This document shows positions 20,201 through 27,661 of a stretch of DNA of 56,563 bases, in pieces; position 1 is the stretch's first letter; the number at the start of each line of letters is the position of its first letter. Below the pieces are notes generated by a model that did no database searches, was not told where the DNA came from, and saw nothing but the letters and a program-made list of their open reading frames with translations. Location: positions 1-56,563 of the forward strand of contig JACPRP010000079.1 in NCBI GenBank assembly GCA_016189905.1, read 5' to 3'. This DNA is from Chloroflexota bacterium. GTDB taxonomy: Bacteria > Chloroflexota > UBA6077 > FW602-bin22 > JACPRP01. A program made the translations under genes and the position numbers.

Positions 20201-20932
20201 ATGGGTCTCTTATCTCGTATGTCCTCCATTCTCAAGGCCAAAATGAGCGACTTCCTCGACAAAGCCGAAGATCCGCGTGAAACGCTGGACTACTCTTATC
20301 AGAAACAGCTCGAGCTGTTGCAGAATGTCAAACGTGGCGTGGTCGACGTGGTGACGGCGAAGCGCCGCCTGGAGCTCCAGGAGGCCAAGCTAAAGGAGAA
20401 CGCCGCCAAGCTCGATGGACAGGCCAAACAGGCTCTGGCCGCCGGCCGGGAGGATCTGGCACGAACAGCGCTCGAACGCAAGCAAGTCATCTTGCTGCAA
20501 CTGCAAGGGCTCGATAGTCAGATCGCCGACCTGGAGAAGGAGCAGGAGAAGCTCACGACCGCCGAGACGCGTCTCGCGATGAAGGTGGAGTCCTTCCGCA
20601 CACGCAAGGAAACCATCAAGGCGCAATATTCGGCCGCCGAAGCGCAGGTGAGGATCGGCGAAGCAGTCACAGGGCTCTCAGAAGAGATGGCCGATGTCGG
20701 CTACGCGGTGCAGCACGCCGAAGACAAGACCGAGAAGCTACGAGCCAGGGCCGGCGCGATAGACGAGCTGGTTGCGGCCGGCACGCTGGAGGATTTCACG
20801 GGCACGCCAGATATCGTCGAGCGCGAGCTGTCGCAGATCTCGGTCTCGCAGAACGTCGAGCAGGAACTGGCCAGAATGAAGCAGCAACTGGCGGCGCCAA
20901 AGCAGACGAAGCAATTGAAGGAGGGGAAATGA
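20201..20932 (+). CDS. pspA: PspA/IM30 (Vipp1) family membrane-stress protein
   Basis: The 243-residue ESCRT-III-like protein should bind and remodel stressed inner membrane. It begins with an amphipathic helix (MGLLSRMSSILKAKMSDFLDKAEDPRETLDY) and continues as a long Ala/Glu/Lys/Gln coiled coil with the AEAQVRIGEAVTGLSEEM region. The last 35 residues include a KQTKQLKEGK tail. It overlaps the start of pspAA by 4 bases (ATGA), so the two are translationally coupled. GGGAGGTACAAGAAGGA precedes the ATG. Confidence 0.93.
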   Translation: MGLLSRMSSILKAKMSDFLDKAEDPRETLDYSYQKQLELLQNVKRGVVDVVTAKRRLELQEAKLKENAAKLDGQAKQALAAGREDLARTALERKQVILLQLQGLDSQIADLEKEQEKLTTAETRLAMKVESFRTRKETIKAQYSAAEAQVRIGEAVTGLSEEMADVGYAVQHAEDKTEKLRARAGAIDELVAAGTLEDFTGTPDIVERELSQISVSQNVEQELARMKQQLAAPKQTKQLKEGK

Positions 20933-21207
20933 TCGTTCGCATATCCACTGAAGGACAGTATCGGCTCCCCAGCGCAGTTTTGGATGAGCTCAACACGTTG
21001 GACAACAACATCGTCGAAGTCGTCGCCGCAGGAGATACGGAGAGGTTCAAGAGCCTTTACGACCAGATGATCGCCCTCGTCCACAAAAAGGGACAGCCAC
21101 TGAAGCCGGATGAGATCCTGGAATCCGAGGTTATCCTTCCACCCCCCGACATCACGATCGAAGATGCCAAGAGATTGTTTATCGGGGGGGGCCTTGTGCC
21201 TGACTAA
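20929..21207 (+). CDS. PspA-associated protein PspAA
   Basis: This 92-residue acidic protein begins MIVRISTEGQYRLP and has the block LDNNIVEVVAAGDTERF, ending in PPPDITIEDAKRLFIGGGLVPD. This matches the PspAA family found next to pspA in actinobacteria, Chloroflexota and archaea. The molecular role is not settled; a direct partner of PspA is likely given the ATGA overlap. There is no membrane segment. The gene runs into a GC-rich hairpin shared with convergent pspAB. Confidence 0.85.
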   Translation: MIVRISTEGQYRLPSAVLDELNTLDNNIVEVVAAGDTERFKSLYDQMIALVHKKGQPLKPDEILESEVILPPPDITIEDAKRLFIGGGLVPD

Positions 21208-21235
21208 GAACCTACCGGTAACCGGTATCTATAGT

Positions 21236-21259
21236 CCCCCGCACGTGCCCCAGCGGGGG
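21236..21259. terminator. Hairpin between convergent pspAA and pspAB
   Basis: CCCCCGC (21236-21242) pairs with GCGGGGG (21253-21259) around a 10-base loop. An alternative stem using the following CCCCGC overlaps it on the other strand, and a palindrome ACCGGTAACCGGT lies just before. A T-run follows on the plus side (21277-21281). Its position between two converging genes suggests bidirectional termination. Confidence 0.5.
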
Positions 21260-21271
21260 GCAAGCCCCGCG

Positions 21272-21859
21272 CTACGTTTTTGGATAGGCACTAAGTGGGA
21301 TGTCCCAGAGAGGGTACCAGCGCTCGAGCTCGGGCTCGACGGGCATCTCTTTTTCCATCACGGCACGAAGGCGTAGTTCAAAAGGGTTATCGCGCTGTTT
21401 GTTGGGCAAAGGCACAAAGGGATAGAAGTTGCCCCGCTTGTAGTTGTATATCCAGTAGATATCGCGCTTTTCGTTGTCGACGAACTGAAACACCGCGGCC
21501 AAAAGCTGTTCGCCAAACCCGTGATCCTGCAGGGTCAAGCTCACCATGTGCAATGTGGCAACCAGATCGTCGAAGTTGCTGCCTATGAGTAGCACCCAGC
21601 CAAAGCCCAGGTTATCCTTGACGAAGCGAATTTCGGCCCCGGATTCGCGACGGGCGATCTCTAGCAGCCCCGTCAACTCGGTCTCGACGGCGTCGAAATA
21701 CGAGCTTTCGACAGGCCTGAAGCAGATTCCGGCCTTCCCGGTTGGGTTGGCGTTGAACTTCACCGCGAGCGTAACCTGGGCGGTCGACATCGCGAAAAGC
21801 TTCTCTATCTTTGATTTCAGCGGTCGCGTTCTCCCGAGCAAGATATCGAACAATCCCAT
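21272..21859 (-). CDS. PspA-associated protein PspAB
   Basis: The 195-residue protein starts MGLFDILLGRTRPLKSKIEKLFAMSTA, the signature opening of the PspAB family, and has the GWVLLIGSNFDDLVATLH and YNYKRGNFYPFVPLP motifs. It is soluble. The family co-occurs with PspA, PspAA and HtpX, but its biochemical role is unknown. It lies 1 base after the htpX stop, so it is the second gene of an htpX-pspAB operon that converges on pspA-pspAA. Confidence 0.85.
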   Translation of the reverse strand: MGLFDILLGRTRPLKSKIEKLFAMSTAQVTLAVKFNANPTGKAGICFRPVESSYFDAVETELTGLLEIARRESGAEIRFVKDNLGFGWVLLIGSNFDDLVATLHMVSLTLQDHGFGEQLLAAVFQFVDNEKRDIYWIYNYKRGNFYPFVPLPNKQRDNPFELRLRAVMEKEMPVEPELERWYPLWDIPLSAYPKT

Positions 21860-21860
21860 C

Positions 21861-22766
21861 TTACAGCGTCTCCATCTCCTGCTCCATCTTCTTTAGCCTC
21901 TCGATGCGACGCTCCAACGAGGGATGTGTGGACAACAGCTCCATTATCGAATCCCCGCGCAGGGCTGGCACGATAAAAAACGCGTTCATGCCTTCGACCT
22001 CACGCAGGTCACGCTGCGGTATGCGCTGCATGGTCCCGCTGATCTTGACCAACGCCGACGCCAGCAACGCAGGAGACCCGGTGATGATGGCCGCGCCCCT
22101 GTCGGCGGCATATTCCCGATAGCGTGACAACGCGCGAATGAGCAGGAAACTCAGCACCCAGACGAGGAGCGATACCAGCCAGACCAGCACTATCCCACCA
22201 GCGCTGTCTCGGCCCCGACGGCGGTCGTAGCCGCCGTGCAGCCCACCAAACATAAGCGATCGCATCAGGAAGTTGGCGACCATCGCGAAGAAGCTGGCGA
22301 GGGTGATGACCATAACATCGCGGTTGCGCACGTGGGTCAGCTCGTGCGCGAGCACGGCTTGCACTTCGTTCGGCTGCAAACGGTCCAGCAGCGACGTCGT
22401 CACGGCGATCACCGAGTTATTGGCATTCCGGCCGGTTGCGAAAGCGTTCGGCACGTTGGAATCCACCAGCGCGACTTTGGGCTTGGGCATGTCGGCCATC
22501 GCCGCCAGCCGCTCTACCATAGCGTGAAGCTCTGGCGCCTGGGCCGGCGAGACCTCTCGCGCACCAACCGACCAGAGGGCGATCTTATCCGAAAAGAAAT
22601 ATTGCGCGCCGATCAAAACGGCGGCGATGATGGCGAGGCTGAAGAAGTCGAGGCCTGACGCCCAGAGGAAAGTGATAAATAGAAGATATAGCGCTGCCAG
22701 CAAGAACATGACCAGGAACATCCGAACCGTCAGTTCGGTATCTCTGCCGTACCATCTCCTACTCAT
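21861..22766 (-). CDS. htpX: HtpX-family membrane zinc metalloprotease
   Basis: HtpX degrades damaged membrane proteins. The 301-residue protein has two N-terminal membrane helices, the zinc motif HELTHVRNRD, a further pair of hydrophobic segments around the YDRRRGRDSAGG linker, and the downstream zinc-ligand region EYAADRGAAIITG. The DSNVPNAFATGRN element before the active site is typical. GGGAGGAGG precedes the ATG. It heads the operon with pspAB, matching a shared role in envelope-stress handling. Confidence 0.94.
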   Translation of the reverse strand: MSRRWYGRDTELTVRMFLVMFLLAALYLLFITFLWASGLDFFSLAIIAAVLIGAQYFFSDKIALWSVGAREVSPAQAPELHAMVERLAAMADMPKPKVALVDSNVPNAFATGRNANNSVIAVTTSLLDRLQPNEVQAVLAHELTHVRNRDVMVITLASFFAMVANFLMRSLMFGGLHGGYDRRRGRDSAGGIVLVWLVSLLVWVLSFLLIRALSRYREYAADRGAAIITGSPALLASALVKISGTMQRIPQRDLREVEGMNAFFIVPALRGDSIMELLSTHPSLERRIERLKKMEQEMETL

Positions 22767-22865
22767 ACAAGCCTCCTCCCGTCGAGCACGAGCGCATCGC
22801 CGAGCAACCTCGTTCCGCTAGCGCACTGGTAATTGTAGACTAAGCGATGGCAGGTGTCCAGGAAG

Positions 22866-23441
22866 TTACTCCTCGCTGTATCGCTGCTCTTTCCACGGGT
22901 CGCCGTCGTTGTGATAGCCGCGCATCTCCCAGAAACCGGGCCGGTCCTGAGCGATGAACTCGATTCCCCTCACCCATTTGACGCTCTTCCAGAAATATCG
23001 CTTCGGAACAACCAGCCGCAGCGGCCAGCCGTGGTCGGGGGTGATGTCTTTCCCGTCGTATTTGTGGGCAAACAAGACATTCTCGTCGTCGAGAACATCG
23101 AGGGGCAAATTCGCCGTGTAACCACCGTCGGCGTGAACGAGGACAAATCGAGCCTCAGGACGTAGCTTGATCCTCGCGAGTATCTCTCTGAAGGCCACAC
23201 CTTCCCAGCGGTTGTCCAGCTTCGACCAGCGTGTCACACAGTGGGCGTCCGAGATCATCTCAACTTTCGGCAACCGCATGAACCCGTCGAATGACCATTC
23301 GACCATTTCCTCGACTTCGCCGAAGGCCCGGAGCCTCCAGGCAAGCCGATCGAACGGCGGCACAGCGCCGTAGTGCAACACCGGGAACTTACTGGTGACA
23401 ACCTGTCCCGGCGGAACGCGCGGCTCGCGAAAGTGTCTCAT
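22866..23441 (-). CDS. Sulfite-oxidase-like molybdopterin oxidoreductase
   Basis: The 191-residue protein is a minimal Mo-cofactor domain of the sulfite oxidase/MsrP superfamily. The likely molybdenum-binding Cys68 lies in SDAHCVTRWSKLDN, followed by WEGVAFREIL and by VLVHADGGYTANLP, DDENVLFAHKYDG and DHGWPLRLVVPKRYFWKSVKWVRGIEF, which form the cofactor pocket. No Tat signal, haem domain or dimerisation domain is present, so it is probably cytoplasmic. The electron partner and substrate are unknown. It lies alone between htpX and the glycosyltransferase gene. Confidence 0.85.
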   Translation of the reverse strand: MRHFREPRVPPGQVVTSKFPVLHYGAVPPFDRLAWRLRAFGEVEEMVEWSFDGFMRLPKVEMISDAHCVTRWSKLDNRWEGVAFREILARIKLRPEARFVLVHADGGYTANLPLDVLDDENVLFAHKYDGKDITPDHGWPLRLVVPKRYFWKSVKWVRGIEFIAQDRPGFWEMRGYHNDGDPWKEQRYSEE

Positions 23442-23568
23442 ACAACCGTTACCTTATCTTCTCGATTTGCTCGCGATACCCTAATCGAATCCACCCAATT
23501 CAATTGTATACTCAATGTGCCGGTATCACAACCGTGCGGGGATTGCCGCTACAACAAACAGGTGTAGC

Positions 23569-24783
23569 TCAGGGCTCGGGGTCCGGCGCTCGTAGCCCAT
23601 ACGCGCTTTCGATACCAGAGATCAGTCGACGCCAGTCGAATTTCTCAAGAATGCGCTCCCTCGCCCGCTCTGCAAGCCGCCTTCGCCCCGCCTCGTCGGC
23701 TAACAGGCTGACCACGGCGCGCGCGAAGCGCGGAATGTCGTCGGGCTCGACAAGTACGCCTGACACGCCGTCCTCGACGTACTCGGCCACCTGGCCGACC
23801 CGTTCGGCGACCACCGGAACCCCGTTGACCATCAGATCCACCAGCTTCATCGGACACTTGGCGCGATTCAGCAGATTGTCATCCATCGGATAGATGGCGA
23901 CGTCCGCCATCCCGAACCATCTGGACACCTCTTCCTTTTCCACCCATCCGACAAACACGGCTTTATCGGCCAGGCCCGCGTTCCGCAGCAGCGCCGCCAG
24001 CCGTTCTTCTTCGCCCCTCAGGCCCTTTCCGACCACGATCAATCTCGCCGCGGCATCTAGCTCCAGGATCGCGTGCAGCAGCGCGACGATCTTCTCCAGC
24101 CTGTATTCAAAGAACCTGGTGAAGAGCAATATGTTATGGTTGCTGTCCTTTTCCGCCTGGGCGTTCGGGGTTAAGGCACGCCAGCAAGCCATTGGCGCGA
24201 GGTCTTTGATGAAAACTCCATTGGGCACATAATGCACCTCGTTTCGCGAAACACCGGTTGACCAGGTCAAAAGCTCCAACGCCTTGCTGGCGACCGTGAC
24301 CGCGTCGCACCAGCGCAGCCCGGTGCGCTCGTGCCAGGCGGCAAACCATTTGATCGGGCGGGGGAAACTCTCGATCTCGTTCCAGCCACCGGTCCCTTCC
24401 CAGTCATCCGTGTCGACCACCAATCTCACGCGTGAAAGTCCCAACTTTCTGAGCGACCATACGAGCATTCCGGCAAACCCGGCGTAAGCCTTCGGCTTAA
24501 AAATGTGGACGACGTCGGACGGCTCTCGGAGTGTGCGCCAAAGCACTGCAATGGTGAGGAGGCCGTGCCAGAAGAGTGGGATTCGCGGCGGCAATTTGAG
24601 GTTGGCGACGGTTACGCCGTCGATCGTAGCCTCCAGTCCGGACTCGGCAGGGTCATCCCACGGCGGCACTACGATGCAGACAGAGTGCCCTCGCTCCACC
24701 AGCGCTTTGGCCATTGGCAGGGCGCGCACTCCCATCGTGCCTTTCTGCCAGAGCCCGAAGTTGCCGACCATCGTGATTCTCAT
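23569..24783 (-). CDS. Glycosyltransferase family 4-type protein
   Basis: This GT-B glycosyltransferase has about 404 residues. The N-terminal half has MRITMVGNFGLWQKGTMGVRALPMAKAL and the C-terminal half the usual GT4 elements: NILLFTRFFEYR, LIVVGKGLRGEE, VGWVEKEEVSRWFGMADVAIYP, and CPMKLVDLMVNGVPVVAERVGQVAEYVEDGVSG, with conserved Glu/Gly near the donor site. The start is set at the ATG 24783, since the 23 upstream in-frame residues look unlike the family N-terminus. Donor and acceptor are unknown; there are no polysaccharide genes around it. Confidence 0.85.
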   Translation of the reverse strand: MRITMVGNFGLWQKGTMGVRALPMAKALVERGHSVCIVVPPWDDPAESGLEATIDGVTVANLKLPPRIPLFWHGLLTIAVLWRTLREPSDVVHIFKPKAYAGFAGMLVWSLRKLGLSRVRLVVDTDDWEGTGGWNEIESFPRPIKWFAAWHERTGLRWCDAVTVASKALELLTWSTGVSRNEVHYVPNGVFIKDLAPMACWRALTPNAQAEKDSNHNILLFTRFFEYRLEKIVALLHAILELDAAARLIVVGKGLRGEEERLAALLRNAGLADKAVFVGWVEKEEVSRWFGMADVAIYPMDDNLLNRAKCPMKLVDLMVNGVPVVAERVGQVAEYVEDGVSGVLVEPDDIPRFARAVVSLLADEAGRRRLAERARERILEKFDWRRLISGIESAYGLRAPDPEP

Positions 24784-24970
24784 CGTGCCGCCTGCCCTAT
24801 CCCGAAGTTTTTGGCCGCCGTCATCAGTCCCCGCCGGCCCCTGCGTTGCCATAGAATTATAGCCCGGCCTGGGAAGTGTGAAAAGGGGCTGGGGGTGTAG
24901 GATTGAGGGTTGAGGGGTTGGGGAGTGGTTAGCCGATAGCTGTTATGCCCCAGCTTGAAAGAGGGTCTTT

Positions 24971-25132
24971 GGCGTCAACGGATGTGCAACGGATAAACGG
25001 ATACAGGATGCGGCGTATATGATGTAGTTGATTGAATCATGCAAAAGGTGGTCTGAGTGAGAATAACTTCTGATCTCACACTTGTCTCTCCCCGTTTCCT
25101 CGCATCCGTTTGTTGTCTTCACCGTTGACGCC
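24971..25132. mobile_element. MITE-like element, copy 1 (162 bp)
   Basis: The ends GGCGTCAACGG (24971-24981) and CCGTTGACGCC (25122-25132) are a perfect 11-bp inverted repeat, which extends imperfectly to about 35 bp through AAACGGAT blocks. The interior shares ATCATGCA, GCAAAAGGTGG and CTGATCTCAC/CTGGTCTCAC with the element at 27318-27543, in the same orientation. It has no coding capacity. No clear target duplication is visible. It lies just upstream of the flavoprotein promoter; a G-rich run is at 24887-24927. Confidence 0.65.
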
Positions 25133-25192
25133 CTGACAGACATCCCAACGAGTTTCCGCAATCGCGCATACATTACCAACTCCCAAGCCTGC

Positions 25193-25221
25193 TTGCACGC
25201 GTTGCACCGGTGTGCTACACT
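25193..25221 (+). promoter_or_regulatory. Promoter of the flavoprotein gene
   Basis: TTGCAC (25193-25198) and TACACT (25216-25221) are 17 bases apart, 28 bases ahead of the chosen ATG at 25250. The match is moderate. The promoter starts 60 bases outside the right end of MITE copy 1. Confidence 0.4.
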
Positions 25222-25249
25222 GCCGGCATCGCTAGCACAGGAGGTTCGC

Positions 25250-26764
25250 ATGCTGGTCAGAGATGCCCGTTGGAAGGAAAGTGCCGATATAGTGATTCTC
25301 GGATACGGAGGGGCCGGGGCCGTGGCGGCCATCACCGCTCACGATCTGGGGGCAGAGGTCCTGCTGGTGGAGAAGCAGGCTCAGGATTCCCACTATACCA
25401 ACACACAGATGTCGGCAGGCAATTTCATCTGTCCCAACGACGTGAACGGGGCGCTGCGCTATATGGAGGCGATTTGTCGTGTGGAGGAGGGGCTGACGTG
25501 GACCGACCGCGACACGCTGCACGCCTGGGCAGAATACACCAGCCAGAACATCGCCTGGCTAGAGGCAATGGGCGGCCACATCAAGCCCGGCCCAAACGGC
25601 GGCGAGCACCGGAAAGTCGAGGGCTGGGAGTCAATTGGCCGCGCGGGAATCGCCGGCTCTGGCCTGGGGCTGCATCGTCTGCTAACCTCGAATGTCGCCA
25701 GACGCGGCATTCGCGTGCTTTTCGATACGCCGGCCCAGAAGCTCCTCACCGATAGCGACGGGAGAGTGGTGGGCGTGCGGGTGGCAGTGGGCGAGGGCCG
25801 AGAGGCAATGGACATCAAAGCCAACCGGGCGGTGATTATGACCCTCGGAGGCTTCGAATTCGACGAGTCGATGAAGCTCAATTATCTCAGGGTCTTCCCC
25901 ACGTACTTCTATGGCACGACCGCCAACACGGGCGATGGACACCGTATGGTCATGGATATGGGAGCCGACCTCTGGCACATGAACTGCTGCTCCGCCCGGC
26001 TGGTGGCGAAGTTCCCAGATTTCCCCATCGCCTTCAGCGTGGAGTTCAGCACCAAGTTCGCGCACCACATTGACCCGGCGGACAAATCCCAGGTAGCCAC
26101 CGGGAAGTCCGCCGGTTACGTTCTGGTGGACCGCGACGGCAGGCGTTTCACGTCCGAGAACATCAAGTTCCACACGCTCTACTATGAGCTTGCCCTCTTC
26201 GATAGCCATCGTCTGATCTACCCCCGCGTGCCCTGCCACCTGATCTTCGACCAGGCGCGTATGGATGCCGGGCCGATCCCCAGCACGAAGGCTGGCCCAG
26301 CCGGGCCCGTCCAGCTCTACCATTGGAGCAAGGACAACCAGGCTGAACTGGAACGAGGCTGGATCGTCAAGGGCGACACCGTCGACGAGCTAGCGGACAA
26401 GATCGGCGTACCGGCCGCGAACCTGGCCGAGACGGTGCGTCGCTATAATATCTATTGTCGGGAGGGGCACGATCCAGAGTTCAATCGACACCCTTCGGAC
26501 CTCACGCCGTTCTCCCAGCCGCCGTTTTACGCTCTGCGGCTGTACCCGGGTGGGCCCAACACACAGGGCGGCCCGCGCCGCAACCATCGGGCTCAGGTGC
26601 TGAACGTCGACGGCGACCCCGTTCGTCGGCTATACGCAGCCGGCGAGTTCGGCTCCGTCTATGGGATGCTCTACCCGGCTGGGGGAGGCAACATCGCCGA
26701 GTGCATCGCCTTCGGCCGCATCGCCGCCGAAAACGCGGTGCGGGAGGAGCCGATGGGGGCATAG
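25250..26764 (+). CDS. FAD-dependent oxidoreductase (fumarate reductase / ketosteroid dehydrogenase-like)
   Basis: This 504-residue flavoprotein has the N-terminal dinucleotide fold VILGYGGAGAVAAITAHDLG (GxGxxG at residues 18-23), an acidic LLVEKQ strand end, and the C-terminal FAD motif LYAAGEFGSVYGMLYPAGGGNIAECIAFGRIAAENA. It resembles the FAD_binding_2 group (fumarate reductase flavoproteins, 3-ketosteroid-delta1-dehydrogenases). There is no haem-binding or signal sequence. The start is ATG 25250, 8 bases after AGGAGG; the open frame runs further upstream, through the promoter and into the MITE. Substrate is unknown. It is the main gene between the two MITE copies. Confidence 0.85.
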   Translation: MLVRDARWKESADIVILGYGGAGAVAAITAHDLGAEVLLVEKQAQDSHYTNTQMSAGNFICPNDVNGALRYMEAICRVEEGLTWTDRDTLHAWAEYTSQNIAWLEAMGGHIKPGPNGGEHRKVEGWESIGRAGIAGSGLGLHRLLTSNVARRGIRVLFDTPAQKLLTDSDGRVVGVRVAVGEGREAMDIKANRAVIMTLGGFEFDESMKLNYLRVFPTYFYGTTANTGDGHRMVMDMGADLWHMNCCSARLVAKFPDFPIAFSVEFSTKFAHHIDPADKSQVATGKSAGYVLVDRDGRRFTSENIKFHTLYYELALFDSHRLIYPRVPCHLIFDQARMDAGPIPSTKAGPAGPVQLYHWSKDNQAELERGWIVKGDTVDELADKIGVPAANLAETVRRYNIYCREGHDPEFNRHPSDLTPFSQPPFYALRLYPGGPNTQGGPRRNHRAQVLNVDGDPVRRLYAAGEFGSVYGMLYPAGGGNIAECIAFGRIAAENAVREEPMGA

Positions 26765-26937
26765 CAGAGAATGGGGGGCGGTGCCGACAGGTCCGGTTTC
26801 AACACGGAGGGGGTTAATAAGGGGTGGTGCTATCCGTAGGCGTGGCTTGTTGGGTTCTGGCGAGCGAGGCATTGGGTGCGTTTAGAACCTTTTCCGCCCC
26901 TTGCCCTTGCCATCGCGATTAGCGCTTAGGCTGCCGG

Positions 26938-27163
26938 CTACGCCGCGACGTATTCGCGGATGTCCACTTGAACTTTGGCGCGCACTGCTTCCTCCGCGGT
27001 TTTGAGAAGCTGGCCCGCGGTCTCCTCGTCCACGTACTCCTCTCCGCAGTTGTCACACACGCGCCGGAACGCCTTTAATGACCAACGTAGTGCCATCCCG
27101 TTCAACGGTAACAGTGGCTTTTCCTGGCCGGGTTTCACCTACTTTGCAGATGACACACTTCAC
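26938..27163 (-). pseudogene. YgiT-type zinc-finger protein, frameshifted
   Basis: From GTG 27163 (AGGAGGAG six bases upstream) the minus strand reads VKCVICKVGETRPGKATVTV and onward to VPARV, then stops at TGA. The remaining half, VCDNCGEEYVDEETAGQLL to the end at 26938, is in another frame. Together they make a complete 75-residue YgiT-type (MqsA-like antitoxin N-domain) protein with two CxxC pairs. The break is in the run GCGCGTGTGTGAC; one extra GT would restore the frame, so a 2-base slippage in a GT repeat is the simplest explanation. It may be a real null, a phase-variable site, or a sequencing error. Confidence 0.7.
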
Positions 27164-27213
27164 AAGATTCTCCTCCTGAAGCACGGCTCCCATCGGACGG
27201 GGTCGGGCTCGTA
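27160..27213 (-). pseudogene. C-terminal remnant of a DUF4258-type toxin
   Basis: Immediately ahead of the zinc-finger gene, overlapping its GTG by 4 bases (GTGA), the minus strand reads YEPDPVRWEPCFRRRIL then TGA. This is the characteristic tail of DUF4258 proteins, the RelE-like partners usually encoded upstream of YgiT-type zinc fingers. In-frame sequence extends only five more codons before TAA, and MITE copy 2 begins about 100 bases upstream. The body of the gene is gone, probably through the MITE insertion or later decay. Confidence 0.55.
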
Positions 27214-27317
27214 ATGAAGATTATAGCATTATCTTATGAAGAACGAGGGATCGCCTACAGAATTTGCGGAAAGGTAATATACGCCGGATTGTGGAAATTC
27301 CTTGGGAGGTGTATCAA

Positions 27318-27543
27318 GGCGTCAACGGATACTGAACGGATAAACGGATAGGAGTTGCGACGTGCGCGATACCGTTGATGTATCATGCAAGCGCGTGCAA
27401 AAGGTGGCCAGAATGGGACCACTATCTGGTCTCACGCCTATTTCCTCCGCGTTCGCACGCATCGGTTTTCGGCCACGCCGTTCTCATTCCTGCAAAAGGG
27501 CGCGGCGATCCTGGAAGGGATCCGTTCAGTATCCGTTGACGCC
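27318..27543. mobile_element. MITE-like element, copy 2 (226 bp)
   Basis: A perfect 24-bp terminal inverted repeat joins 27318-27341 (GGCGTCAACGGATACTGAAC...) with 27520-27543. Between the ends is AT/GC-mixed non-coding DNA that shares blocks with copy 1 (ATCATGCA, GCAAAAGGTGG, GGTCTCAC). The first 11 terminal bases are identical to copy 1. No transposase is encoded here, so mobility would depend on an enzyme elsewhere. It lies downstream of the MFS exporter gene and upstream of the decayed DUF4258/YgiT pair. Confidence 0.75.
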
Positions 27544-27661
27544 GAAGCCTCTTCCTATTTCCACAATCATGTGTACACTACCCTGCGCGTCACTGCACCA
27601 GCAAATCGGACAACTCGATTCGCGAACAGCCCTTTCGGTAAGCCGCCACAGTTTGCGATGC

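Noticed and set aside
24887..24927. G-rich run as a G-quadruplex
   Set aside because: Only three G-runs are closely spaced; the fourth needs an 11-base loop, so a stable quadruplex is doubtful.
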